From Gemmatimonadaceae bacterium (GTDB taxonomy: Bacteria; Gemmatimonadota; Gemmatimonadetes; Gemmatimonadales; Gemmatimonadaceae): DNA of 64,000 nucleotides. The position numbers were made by a program, and so were the translations under genes. Under the pieces are notes generated by a model that worked only from the letters and a program-made list of their open reading frames with translations, searched no databases and was not told where the DNA came from. Positions 27,377 to 35,875 of this stretch are shown here, one piece after another. Position 1 is the stretch's first letter. The number at the start of each line of letters is the position of its first letter. Where the stretch lies: contig DATLTC010000060.1 in the NCBI GenBank assembly GCA_035533755.1, positions 1-64,000 of the forward strand. Reading direction: 5' to 3'.

Positions 27377-28519
27377 ATGCGCGAACTCTTCGACTTCACG
27401 ATCGAGCACCAGCAGGGCGCGGCCCGCGCCGCCACCTTCACCACGCCGCACGGCGCGGTGGAGACGCCCGCGTTCATGGCCGTGGGGACGCAGGCCACCG
27501 TCAAGGCGCTCGACCCCGACGATCTGCGCGCCATGGGCGCGCCGATGATCCTCGCCAACGCGTATCATCTCCACCTGCGGCCCGGCGACGAGCTCATCCG
27601 GCAGCTCGGCGGCCTGCACCGGTTCATGCACTGGGACGGGCCGATCCTCACCGACTCGGGCGGCTTCCAGGTGTTCTCGCTGGCCTCGCTGCGCACGGTG
27701 GACGAGGACGGCGTGGAGTTCCGCAGCCACCTGGACGGCTCGCGCCATCGGTTCAGCCCCGAGGCGGTGATGGAGATCGAGCGGAACCTGGGCGCCGACG
27801 TGATCATGCAGTTCGACCACGTGATTCCCGGCCAGAGCGATGCGACCGCGGCGCGCGACGCCAGCGAGCGGAGCGTGCGCTGGCTGGCCCGCTGCCGCGC
27901 CGCGTTCAACGCGCTGGCGCATGACCGCCCGCAAGCGCTGTTCCCGATCGTGCAGGGTGGGATCCACGCCGGCCTGCGGCGCGAGGCCGCGCGCGCCATC
28001 CAGGATCTGGATGAGTGGCGGGGCTTCGGCATCGGCGGACTCTCGGTGGGCGAGGAGAAGCCCGATATGTACGCGATGCTCGACGTGGTGAACCACGCCC
28101 TGCGCACCGATCGGCCGCGGTATCTCATGGGCGTGGGGTTTCCCGAGGATCTGGTGGAGGGCGTGCGGCGCGGCGTGGACCTGTTCGACTGCGTGGCCCC
28201 CACGCGCCTGGGGCGCAACGGGGCGGCGTTCACGCGCGACGGACGGATGAACATCAAGCGGGCCGAGTACCGGGCCGACGAACGGCCGCTGGACGAGGCG
28301 TGCACCTGCTCGGCGTGCCGGCGATTCTCGCGCGCCTACCTTCGCCATCTGTTCCTGGCCGACGAGATGCTCGGCTTGCGCCTCCTCTCGCTGCATAATG
28401 TACATTTCCTGGTCTCGCTGATGCGCGACGCGCGCGCCGCCATTCGCGACGGCGCCTTCGACGGCTGGAGCCAGCACTGGCTGGACCGCTACCACTCACG
28501 GACGAGCACTCCCGTATGA
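27377..28519 (+). CDS. tgt: tRNA-guanine transglycosylase
   Basis: A 380-residue TIM-barrel enzyme exchanging guanine-34 for preQ1 in tRNAs with GUN anticodons. The start segment FTTPHGAVETPAFMAVGTQ, LTDSGGFQVFSL (general-acid Asp), GGLSVGE, the nucleophile Asp in DLFDCVAPTRLGRNG and the zinc site CTCSAC...H (about residues 313-343) are all present. It continues directly into yajC with an ATGA overlap (28516-28519). Confidence 0.97.
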   Translation: MRELFDFTIEHQQGAARAATFTTPHGAVETPAFMAVGTQATVKALDPDDLRAMGAPMILANAYHLHLRPGDELIRQLGGLHRFMHWDGPILTDSGGFQVFSLASLRTVDEDGVEFRSHLDGSRHRFSPEAVMEIERNLGADVIMQFDHVIPGQSDATAARDASERSVRWLARCRAAFNALAHDRPQALFPIVQGGIHAGLRREAARAIQDLDEWRGFGIGGLSVGEEKPDMYAMLDVVNHALRTDRPRYLMGVGFPEDLVEGVRRGVDLFDCVAPTRLGRNGAAFTRDGRMNIKRAEYRADERPLDEACTCSACRRFSRAYLRHLFLADEMLGLRLLSLHNVHFLVSLMRDARAAIRDGAFDGWSQHWLDRYHSRTSTPV

Positions 28520-28884
28520 CACTTCCCCTGTACGCCATGCTCGCGATGGCGCCCTCGGCCGGCGGCCAGAGTTCGCTGGCCCCGTTCCTGTTCCAGATCG
28601 CCCTCATCATCGCGATCTTCTACTTCCTGCTCATCCGCCCGCAGCAGAAGCAGCGGCGCCAGCACGACCAGGCACTGATGGGCCTCAAGAAGGGCGACGA
28701 GGTGGTGACGGCGGGGGGCGTGGTGGGCGAGGTCGTGCACATCAAGGAGTCGCTCCAGAGCGACGGCACGACGAAGCCGACCAACGACGACCGCGTGACG
28801 ATCAAGTCCGGCGAGACGCGGCTGGTGATCGAGCGGGGTCGCATCGCCAAGATCGTGGCGGGTGCCACGGTCACCTCGGCGTAA
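28516..28884 (+). CDS. yajC: Preprotein translocase accessory subunit YajC
   Basis: A 122-residue protein with one membrane span (about 24-42, PFLFQIALIIAIFYFLLIRP) followed by the signature RPQQKQRRQHDQALMGLKKGDEVVTAGGVVGEV. YajC associates with SecDF-YidC. Here secD and secF do not follow; the next gene is def. The start overlaps the tgt stop and its stop shares a base with the def start (TAATG). Confidence 0.93.
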   Translation: MTLPLYAMLAMAPSAGGQSSLAPFLFQIALIIAIFYFLLIRPQQKQRRQHDQALMGLKKGDEVVTAGGVVGEVVHIKESLQSDGTTKPTNDDRVTIKSGETRLVIERGRIAKIVAGATVTSA

Positions 28885-29441
28885 TGCCGCTCCTCGAGAT
28901 TCGCGTCCTCGGCGACCCGATTCTCCGTGAGGAGACCCTGCCCGTCGCGGAGGTCACGGACGCCCTGCGCGCCCTGATCGACGACATGTTCGCCACCATG
29001 CACGCCGCCAAGGGGATCGGTCTCGCGGCGCCCCAGGTGGGCCGGCGCGAGCGGCTCACGGTGATCGATGTGGACGGCCAGCGGTTCGTCCTCATCAATC
29101 CGGAGATCGTGCTCCGCGAAGGATCGGCCAAGGGCGAGGAGGGATGCCTCTCCATCCCCGACGTCTACGCCGACGTGGTGCGCGCCACGCGCGTCGTCGT
29201 CCGCGCCACCGATCGCGACGGCCAGCCGTTCGAGGTGGAGGCCACCGATCTCCTGGCGCGCTGCATGCAGCACGAGATCGACCACCTGCACGGCACGCTG
29301 TTCATCGACTATCTGAGCGTGCTCAAGCGCCGCAGCGCGCTGGCCAAGTGGACCAAGGAGAAGGAGAAGTATCCGGGCCTCATCCGCCGCCTCACGGCGG
29401 CCGATATCGCGGCGCATCATCACCGCGACGAGGAGATGTGA
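28884..29441 (+). CDS. def: Peptide deformylase
   Basis: A 185-residue metalloenzyme removing formyl groups from nascent N-terminal Met. All three motifs are intact: GIGLAAPQVG, EGCLSIPDV (metal Cys) and QHEIDHLHGTLF (HEXXH metal/catalytic). Directly adjoins fmt, whose product creates the formylated initiator tRNA. Confidence 0.97.
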   Translation: MPLLEIRVLGDPILREETLPVAEVTDALRALIDDMFATMHAAKGIGLAAPQVGRRERLTVIDVDGQRFVLINPEIVLREGSAKGEEGCLSIPDVYADVVRATRVVVRATDRDGQPFEVEATDLLARCMQHEIDHLHGTLFIDYLSVLKRRSALAKWTKEKEKYPGLIRRLTAADIAAHHHRDEEM

Positions 29442-30386
29442 GTGCGCGTGCTCTTCTGGGGCACCCCTGATTTCGCCAGCCCGGCCCTCCGGGCGCTGAT
29501 CGGCGAGGGGTTCGACGTCGTCGGCGTGGTCACGCAGCCCGACCGCCCGGTGGGACGGTCACGCTCCACGCTCGAGGCGTCGCCGGTCAAGCAGATCGCC
29601 GAGCGCCAGAACCTTCCCGTGCTGCAGCCCGAACGGCCGCGCGGCGAGGCGTTCCTGGCCAGCGTCGCCGCGCTCGAGCCCGACGTGTCGGTGGTGGTGG
29701 CGTACGGACACATCCTGCCGCAGGACGTGATCGACCTCCCGCGCCTGGGCACGCTCAACATCCATGCATCGCTGCTGCCGGCGCTGCGCGGCGCGGCGCC
29801 CATCCAGGCGGCCATCCGCGACGGGCTCAGCGAGACCGGCGTGTCGATCATGCGCATGGTGCCGGCGCTCGACGCCGGTCCCGTGATCCTGCGCGCCGCG
29901 ACGCCGATCTACGACGACGAGACGACGGGCGAGCTGTCGCTGCGGCTCTCGGAGATGGGCGCGGCGGCGGTGATCGAGGCGCTGGCCCTGCTGGAACTGG
30001 AGGCCGCCCGCGAGGAGCCGCAGGACGACACCCGCGCCACCTATGCGCCCAAGATCACGCGCCCGATGACGCGGGTGGATTGGCGGCAGCCGGCGGGGGT
30101 CGTGTCGCGCGTCATTCGCGCCTACGATCCCAAGCCGGGCGCGTTCACGGTGCTCGACGGGGCCGAGGTCAAGCTGTTCGGCGCGCGCGCGGCCCCCGAG
30201 GCGCACGGCCGGCCGGGTGAGGTGGTGGGGGTGGACGACGCGGGGCTGCTCGTGGCGTGCGGCGACGGCGGCACCCGGCTGACCGCGGTCCAGCCGGCCG
30301 GCAAGCGGCGGATGGACCCCGCCGAGTGGTACCGCGGCCGCGGCATCGCCGTGGGGCAAGTGTTCGACCCCGCGCCCGCGGTGTGA
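29442..30386 (+). CDS. fmt: Methionyl-tRNA formyltransferase
   Basis: A 314-residue enzyme: LFWGTPDFASPALRAL start, formyl-folate-binding VAYGHILPQDVIDLP, catalytic LNIHASLLPALRGAAPIQ, and the C-terminal OB-like tRNA-binding domain (VVSRVIRAYDPKPGAFTVLDG). The GTG start immediately follows the def TGA with no gap. It overlaps the next gene by GTGA at 30383-30386. Confidence 0.96.
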   Translation: MRVLFWGTPDFASPALRALIGEGFDVVGVVTQPDRPVGRSRSTLEASPVKQIAERQNLPVLQPERPRGEAFLASVAALEPDVSVVVAYGHILPQDVIDLPRLGTLNIHASLLPALRGAAPIQAAIRDGLSETGVSIMRMVPALDAGPVILRAATPIYDDETTGELSLRLSEMGAAAVIEALALLELEAAREEPQDDTRATYAPKITRPMTRVDWRQPAGVVSRVIRAYDPKPGAFTVLDGAEVKLFGARAAPEAHGRPGEVVGVDDAGLLVACGDGGTRLTAVQPAGKRRMDPAEWYRGRGIAVGQVFDPAPAV

Positions 30387-31030
30387 GAGCGCTCAACCTT
30401 CCCGTCATCCATGCGGTCACCAGCGACGCGGTGATCGCACGCCAGGGATTCCTCGAGCGGGCGGAGCGCCTGATGCGCACGCTGGGCGCGCGGGGCGCGG
30501 TGCAGGTACGCGCGCCGGCGGCGAGCGCCGAACGGCTGATCGCCGTGGCCTCGGCGCTCGCCGCGCTGCAGGAGGAGACCGGCGCCTGGGTGGTGGTCAC
30601 CGATCGCGTGGACGCCGCGCTGGCGTCTAACGCGCGCGGCGTCCAGCTCACCGGCGCGTCGATGGACGTGCGCACGGCGCGGCGCATCGCCCCGGCGCTG
30701 GCCGTGGGGGCGAGCATCCATGCCCGCGACCAGGGGCTGGCCGCGGCGCGCGACGGCGCGGCATGGGGCGTGATCGCCCACGTGCTCACCCCGCCGCCCG
30801 GACGCGCGCCGCGCACGCCGATGGCGCTGCTCGGCCACGAGCTGGCGGGGCTCACCGATCTGCCGCTCGTGGCCATCGGCGGCATCGCGCCGCAGCACGT
30901 GGCGCCGCTGCGCGCGTTGGGATTTCACGGCGTCGCCGTGATCCGCGGGCTCTGGGATCGCGACGATACCGAACGGGCGGCGGAGGAGTATCTTTCAGCC
31001 TACGCGGGGTCAGCGGACGCCGCGCCGTAG
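30383..31030 (+). CDS. Thiamine-phosphate synthase/TenI family TIM-barrel protein
   Basis: A 215-residue protein starting with GTG overlapping fmt. The ThiE/TenI pattern is visible: VVVTDRVDAALASNARGVQLTG, ARRIAPALAVGASIHARDQGLAAARDGAAWGVIAHV and LPLVAIGGIAPQHVAPLRALGFHGVAVIRGL. The usual ThiE phosphate loop (GPVFPTxTK) is altered to LTPPPGRAPRT without the Lys, so it may be a TenI-like or otherwise divergent member and not the thiamine-phosphate synthase. No other thiamine gene is nearby. Confidence 0.8.
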   Translation: MRALNLPVIHAVTSDAVIARQGFLERAERLMRTLGARGAVQVRAPAASAERLIAVASALAALQEETGAWVVVTDRVDAALASNARGVQLTGASMDVRTARRIAPALAVGASIHARDQGLAAARDGAAWGVIAHVLTPPPGRAPRTPMALLGHELAGLTDLPLVAIGGIAPQHVAPLRALGFHGVAVIRGLWDRDDTERAAEEYLSAYAGSADAAP

Positions 31031-31051
31031 GACTCTCACGCGACGCACCTT

Positions 31052-32413
31052 ATGGCAGGTCACGACCATCCAGTGCACGGCAACGCCACACTCGCCCGGC
31101 CCGCGGGGGTGACCGATGCGCGCGTGGTCGCCGCGGGCGTCTGCGCCGACCTGCGCCGCGGGGAACTGCTCGACGCCACGTTCGACCGGCGGACGCACCC
31201 GCTCGACGCGCGCGACCGCCGATGGACGCGCGAACTCGTGTACGGCATGCTGCGCATGCGCGGGCGCCTCGATGCCCTGCTCGCCGAGCGGGTGCGCGGC
31301 GGATTGGGACGGCTGGACGCCGAGCTGCTCGACCTCCTGCGCCTGGGCGCATACCAGCTGCTCGCGATGGGCAGCGTGCCCGCGTACGCCGCGATCGCGC
31401 AGACGGTGGAACTGGCCAAGGAGCGGGCCGGCGAAGGCGCCGGCAAGCTGGCCAATGCGGTGCTGCGGCGGCTGGACCGCGAACGCGACGCGCTGGCGCT
31501 CCCCGCCGCCACCGATGCCGTGGACGCGCTGGCCACGGAGTTCTCGCATCCGCGATGGCTGGTGGCGCGATGGCTGGAGCGCTGGGGCGAGGCCGACACG
31601 CGGCGGCTGCTCGCCGCCAACAACACCGAGCCGCCGATCGTCGCCCGCCCCGTGCACGTGGTGCGCGAGCAGCTCGAGGCGGCGCTCGAGTCGGCCGGCG
31701 TGCGCGCACTCGATGTGCCGCTGGTGAGCGACAGCATGGTGCTGGCCGGCCCCATTCCGGCGCTCACCGAATTGGGCGCGTTCAAGCGCGGGCTGTTCCA
31801 CATCCAGGATCCGGCGTCCACGCTCGTCACCAAGTACGCCGCCATTCCAACGGGCGCGACGGTGGCCGACCTGTGCGCGGCGCCGGGCGGGAAATCGGTG
31901 GAGCTGGCGCGCACCGCGGGCGTCGTGCTCGCGAGCGACGCGTCGCTCAGCCGGCTCAAGCGCGTGATCGAGAACGTGAAGCGCCTGGAACTCGACAACG
32001 TGCATCCCTACGTGGCCGACGCGCGCGCGCCCGCGCTGCGGCCGGTGGACGTGGTGCTGCTCGATGCGCCGTGCACGGGCACGGGCACCATGCGCCGGCA
32101 CCCCGACGCGCGCTGGCGCCTCAAGCCGTCGGATCTCGCCGTGATGACGGCGGTGCAGACGATGCTGCTCGCGTCCGTGGCGGGTCTCGTCCGACCCGGC
32201 GGGCTCCTCGTATACAGCACCTGCTCGCTGGAACCGGAAGAGAACGACGAGCAGGTGGATCGGTTCCTGGCCGGGCATCCGGACTGGCGGCTCGAGCCGC
32301 CCGGACCCGGGACGGTGCCTGGCGAGGTGCTGGACGGCGGACTGTTGCGCGTGCTGCCGCAGCGTCACGGCACCGACGGCGCGTTCGCCGCGCGACTGCG
32401 GCGGGGCGCGTGA
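31052..32413 (+). CDS. rsmB: 16S rRNA (cytosine-967-C5) methyltransferase
   Basis: A 453-residue protein: an N-terminal NusB-like helical domain (about 20-155) and a C-terminal SAM methyltransferase. It has motif I VADLCAAPGGKSVELA, the motif IV Cys in LLDAPCTGTGTMRRHPDARW and the motif VI catalytic Cys in YSTCSLEPEEND. It methylates C967 of 16S rRNA. The stop overlaps the next gene by GTGA. Confidence 0.95.
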   Translation: MAGHDHPVHGNATLARPAGVTDARVVAAGVCADLRRGELLDATFDRRTHPLDARDRRWTRELVYGMLRMRGRLDALLAERVRGGLGRLDAELLDLLRLGAYQLLAMGSVPAYAAIAQTVELAKERAGEGAGKLANAVLRRLDRERDALALPAATDAVDALATEFSHPRWLVARWLERWGEADTRRLLAANNTEPPIVARPVHVVREQLEAALESAGVRALDVPLVSDSMVLAGPIPALTELGAFKRGLFHIQDPASTLVTKYAAIPTGATVADLCAAPGGKSVELARTAGVVLASDASLSRLKRVIENVKRLELDNVHPYVADARAPALRPVDVVLLDAPCTGTGTMRRHPDARWRLKPSDLAVMTAVQTMLLASVAGLVRPGGLLVYSTCSLEPEENDEQVDRFLAGHPDWRLEPPGPGTVPGEVLDGGLLRVLPQRHGTDGAFAARLRRGA

Positions 32414-33150
32414 GCAAGCCGGGATGGTGGCGGCGCGCCGCGCCCTATCTGATCGCCGCTGTGGCCGGCAGCGCGCTGGCGTGGGGCATCGTCGCGTTCG
32501 TGATATTCCCTCCGGGCGCGCCGCCCGAGGACGCCAGGGTTCCCAACGTCACGGGCCTGAGCTTCGATGCCGCGAGCCAACGCCTGCAGCTGATCGGGTT
32601 CAAGGCCCAGCGGGGCGAGATGCGGTTCCAGGACGCGGCGCCGCGGCTCACCGTGATCCAGCAATCACCCGACCAGGGCAGCCGCGAGCCGCTGGGATCC
32701 GTGGTGACGCTCGACCTCAGCGCCGGCGCGCGCACGGCCCAGGTGCCGAACGTCGTGGGCCAGGTGCGCGCGCAGGCAGATTCGGCGCTCACCGCCGCCG
32801 GGTTCACCACGGTGCTCGATTCCACGCCGCAGGTGAGCGACCAACCCCTCGGCACGGTGATCGGCACCCGGCCGGCCAGCGGCGCGCGCGCCGCGGTCCC
32901 GTCGGTGGTCACGCTCGTGCTCAGCGCCGGCCCGGCCAACGTCACCGTGCCCGATCTGGCGGGGCGCAGCCTCGTCGAGACGCGGATCCTGCTGGACCAG
33001 TTGGGGCTGACGCTCGGCGACGTTACGATTCTCAATGGCGGGGACAGCCGGCAGCCGCAGGCCGTCGTGCAGCAGAGCCCCGCGGCGGGCAGCCTGGTAG
33101 CATCGGGAGCCCGCGTGACCGTGAGCGTCTCGGGAGGACGCACGCCATGA
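32410..33150 (+). CDS. Membrane-anchored PASTA-domain protein
   Basis: A 246-residue protein with one N-terminal membrane helix (about 8-33, APYLIAAVAGSALAWGIVAFVIF) and three PASTA repeats starting VPNVTGLSFDAASQRL (about 44), VPNVVGQVRAQADSAL (about 114) and VPDLAGRSLVETRILL (about 179). PASTA domains bind peptidoglycan or beta-lactam-like ligands and normally sit on Ser/Thr kinases or PBPs; here there is no catalytic domain. It could be a wall-binding partner for such a kinase or PBP. Overlaps rsmB and rpe. Confidence 0.88.
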   Translation: MSKPGWWRRAAPYLIAAVAGSALAWGIVAFVIFPPGAPPEDARVPNVTGLSFDAASQRLQLIGFKAQRGEMRFQDAAPRLTVIQQSPDQGSREPLGSVVTLDLSAGARTAQVPNVVGQVRAQADSALTAAGFTTVLDSTPQVSDQPLGTVIGTRPASGARAAVPSVVTLVLSAGPANVTVPDLAGRSLVETRILLDQLGLTLGDVTILNGGDSRQPQAVVQQSPAAGSLVASGARVTVSVSGGRTP

Positions 33151-33812
33151 CCGTCCGGATCGCGCCATCGCTGCTCGCCGCCGACTTCTCGCGCCTCGCC
33201 GACGAGGTGGCGTTGTGCGTGGAGGGAGGCGCCGACTGGCTGCACATCGACGTGATGGACGGACGCTTCGTGCCCAACATCACGTTCGGCATGAAGATCA
33301 TCGAGACGGTGCGCCGGCTCACGACCCTGCCGCTGGACGTGCACCTGATGGTGGTGGAACCCGAGAAGCACTTCCAGGCGTTCGCGGCGGCGGGGGCCAG
33401 CGGGCTCACGCTCCACGCCGAGGTGGCGCCGCATCTGCAGCGCCAGCTGGCGCACATTCGCGAGTTGGGGTGCCGGGCCGGCGTCGCGATCAATCCGTCC
33501 ACGCCGCTCTCGGCGGTGGAGGACGTGCTCGATGATCTGGACCTCCTGCTCGTCATGACCGTGAATCCGGGGTTCGGGGGGCAGACGTTCATTCCGCACT
33601 CGCTCGACAAGGTGGGCCGCGCGCGCCGCCTGCTCGACGCGGCCGGGTGCGGCGCGCTGCTCGAGGTGGACGGCGGCATCGCGCGCGAGACGATCGGCGA
33701 CGTTTGGCGCGCCGGCGCCGACACGTTCGTGGCCGGCCATGCGGTGTTCTCGGCGCGCGATCCCAGAGCGGAGATCGGCGCGTTGCGCCGTGCATGCGAG
33801 GTGAGGGTATGA
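33147..33812 (+). CDS. rpe: Ribulose-phosphate 3-epimerase
   Basis: A 221-residue TIM barrel for Ru5P/Xu5P interconversion. The start IAPSLLAADFSRLADEV, metal/catalytic residues in WLHIDVMDGRFVPNITFG, DVHLMVVEPE, VNPGFGGQTFI and the catalytic Asp in LEVDGGI are all intact. ATGA overlap with the PASTA gene. Confidence 0.97.
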   Translation: MTVRIAPSLLAADFSRLADEVALCVEGGADWLHIDVMDGRFVPNITFGMKIIETVRRLTTLPLDVHLMVVEPEKHFQAFAAAGASGLTLHAEVAPHLQRQLAHIRELGCRAGVAINPSTPLSAVEDVLDDLDLLLVMTVNPGFGGQTFIPHSLDKVGRARRLLDAAGCGALLEVDGGIARETIGDVWRAGADTFVAGHAVFSARDPRAEIGALRRACEVRV

Positions 33813-34423
33813 CGGTACGCCAGCAGTGGGTCGTGGTCCTCGGCGTGATCGCGCTGCTGGGGATGGGCTCGTACGCGTTTCAACGGGCGTTCGGCAACGA
33901 AGTCCAGCCGGTGGAGGTCGGGTCCAAGGCGCCGCCGTTCCGGGCGTGGACCATCGACGGCACCGACCGCGTGAAGCGACTGGCCGACTACAAGGGCGAT
34001 GTGGTGCTGCTCAACGTGTGGGCCACCTGGTGCCCCCCGTGCAAGGCGGAGATGCCGACGCTCGAACGGCTGCACGAGATGTACGGCGCCGACGGGCTCA
34101 AGATCGTGGCCGTGAGCGTGGACGAGACCGCCTCGGACGATTCCATCCGCACGTACGCGCGCAACATGGGACTCCGGTTCGAGATTCTCCACGACTCCGC
34201 GGGCGCCATCGAGCAGATGTACCAGGTGATGGGGTACCCCGAGACGTACGTCATCGGGCGCGACGGCGTGATCCACAAGAAGTGGATGGGCGCCGCCGAC
34301 TGGACCTCGGAGGGCAACATCGCGCTGGTGCGGAGTCTGCTCGGCCTCCCGGCGTCGGTCGCCACGGCCGACCCGGCCCCGACCGGCACGAGCGACCCGC
34401 GCCGCGCGCTCGCCATCCGCTGA
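33809..34423 (+). CDS. TlpA/ResA-like membrane-anchored thioredoxin
   Basis: A 204-residue protein with an N-terminal signal anchor (WVVVLGVIALLGMGSYAF) and a TlpA-type thioredoxin fold: GSKAPPFRAWTIDG, active site WATWCPPCKAEMPT, and GYPETYVIGRDGVI with the cis-Pro. It probably acts as a periplasmic thiol reductant, for example in cytochrome c maturation. A Pro/Thr-rich tail follows. ATGA overlap with rpe. Confidence 0.92.
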   Translation: MTVRQQWVVVLGVIALLGMGSYAFQRAFGNEVQPVEVGSKAPPFRAWTIDGTDRVKRLADYKGDVVLLNVWATWCPPCKAEMPTLERLHEMYGADGLKIVAVSVDETASDDSIRTYARNMGLRFEILHDSAGAIEQMYQVMGYPETYVIGRDGVIHKKWMGAADWTSEGNIALVRSLLGLPASVATADPAPTGTSDPRRALAIR

Positions 34424-34430
34424 GGCCGAC

Positions 34431-34841
34431 ATGCCCGCTCCCCCGCCGCGCTGGCGCCGCCGCCTGGTGGGCGCGTTCACCGAGCGCCTGGGCCTCAAGG
34501 CGGTGGCGATCGTGTTCGCGATCGTGCTCTGGTTCATCGCCACGTCCACCGAGCCCACCGAGGAGATCGTCCCCGTGCGGCTGGCGCTCGCCCTCGACAC
34601 GGGGCGCGTGCTGCGCGATCCGGCGCCCGAAGTGCACGCCCTCGTGGCGGGCGAAGGCAAGGAGATCTTCGCGCTCTACGCCCACCCGCCCATGATCAGC
34701 CGGCGCGTGCCCGGCGGAGCCGATTCCACCACGCTCGAGCTGTCGCCCGACGACGTGGTGCTGCCGCCGGGGGTGACGGCGCTGGTGCGCGACGTGCAGC
34801 CGCACACCGTGGTCGTGCACGTCACGGCGCGGCGCCCATGA
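34431..34841 (+). CDS. YbbR/CdaR-like membrane protein
   Basis: A 136-residue protein with a short basic N-terminus, a membrane helix (LGLKAVAIVFAIVLWFIATS, about 20-39) and a single beta-rich extracytoplasmic domain. The pattern LGLKxxAxxxAxxLWF is typical of YbbR/CdaR proteins, which in Firmicutes modulate the diadenylate cyclase CdaA. No cyclase gene is present in the window, and only one YbbR-like unit is seen, fewer than usual. Overlaps tsaD. Confidence 0.75.
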   Translation: MPAPPPRWRRRLVGAFTERLGLKAVAIVFAIVLWFIATSTEPTEEIVPVRLALALDTGRVLRDPAPEVHALVAGEGKEIFALYAHPPMISRRVPGGADSTTLELSPDDVVLPPGVTALVRDVQPHTVVVHVTARRP

Positions 34842-35875
34842 GCCGGCTGCTCGGCATCGAGACGTCGTGCGACGAAACGTCGGCCGCCGTGCTCGAGGGA
34901 TCCGGGGACCGCGCCGCGCTCCGCTCGCTGGTCATCCTGTCGCAGGACGTCCACCGCGTGTTCGGCGGCGTGGTGCCGGAGATCGCATCGCGCGCGCATC
35001 TCACCAGCATCCAGCCGGTGGTGGCGCGCGCGCTCGCCGACGCCGGCGTGGACGGGCGCGACCTCGACGGCGTGGCCGTGACCCACGGCCCGGGCCTGGT
35101 CGGCGCCCTGCTCGTGGGCGTGAGCTTCGGCAAGGCGCTCGCGTTCTCGCTGGGCGTGCCGCTGGTGGGCGTGCACCACATGGAAGGCCACCTGTTCGCC
35201 ACCGCGCTCGAGCATCCCGACGCGGTGCCGCCGTTCACGGCGCTCCTCGTGTCGGGCGGCCACACGCTGCTCATCGACGTCGAGGCGTGGGGGCGCTACC
35301 GCCTGCTCGGCCGCACGCGCGACGATGCGGCGGGCGAGGCGTTCGACAAGGTGGCCAAGCTGCTCGGCCTGCCCTACCCCGGCGGCCCGCACGTGGAACG
35401 ACTCGCGGCCACCACCGGCGCCGGCGCGTTGCGCTTCGCGCGGCCCATGCTGCGCCGCGACCAGCGGCCCGGCGATGCCGATTATTTCGACGTGTCGTTC
35501 AGCGGGCTCAAGACCGCCGTGCTGCACGCCGTGCGCGACGCCGGCGGCGAGGATCGGGCGCGCATCGCGCGGGCCTTCCAGGACGCACTCATCGAGACGC
35601 TGGTCGAGAAGACGGCGCGGGCCGTGCGGGCGTTCGACCGCGAGCGCGTGGTCCTGGGCGGCGGCGTGGCCGGCAATCGCACGCTCGTCGAGGCGATGCG
35701 GGAGCGACTCGCGCCCGCGGGGGTATCCGTGTATGCTCCCGGAGCGCGGCTGGCCACCGACAACGCCGGAATGATCGCCCGCGCCGGTCTGTTTCACTTC
35801 GAGCGCGGCGAACGCGCCGGGCTCGATCTCAACGCGTTCGCCACCCTTTCCATTCCCGGCCTCATCGCCGCATGA
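34838..35875 (+). CDS. tsaD: tRNA N6-adenosine threonylcarbamoyltransferase TsaD
   Basis: A 345-residue ASKHA-fold protein transferring the threonylcarbamoyl group to A37 of ANN-decoding tRNAs. LGIETSCDETSAAVLE at the N-terminus, the metal-binding H-x-x-x-H in GVHHMEGHLFA, VSGGHTLL and VLGGGVAGNRTL identify it. ATGA overlaps on both sides, with the YbbR-like gene and lgt. Confidence 0.97.
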   Translation: MSRLLGIETSCDETSAAVLEGSGDRAALRSLVILSQDVHRVFGGVVPEIASRAHLTSIQPVVARALADAGVDGRDLDGVAVTHGPGLVGALLVGVSFGKALAFSLGVPLVGVHHMEGHLFATALEHPDAVPPFTALLVSGGHTLLIDVEAWGRYRLLGRTRDDAAGEAFDKVAKLLGLPYPGGPHVERLAATTGAGALRFARPMLRRDQRPGDADYFDVSFSGLKTAVLHAVRDAGGEDRARIARAFQDALIETLVEKTARAVRAFDRERVVLGGGVAGNRTLVEAMRERLAPAGVSVYAPGARLATDNAGMIARAGLFHFERGERAGLDLNAFATLSIPGLIAA

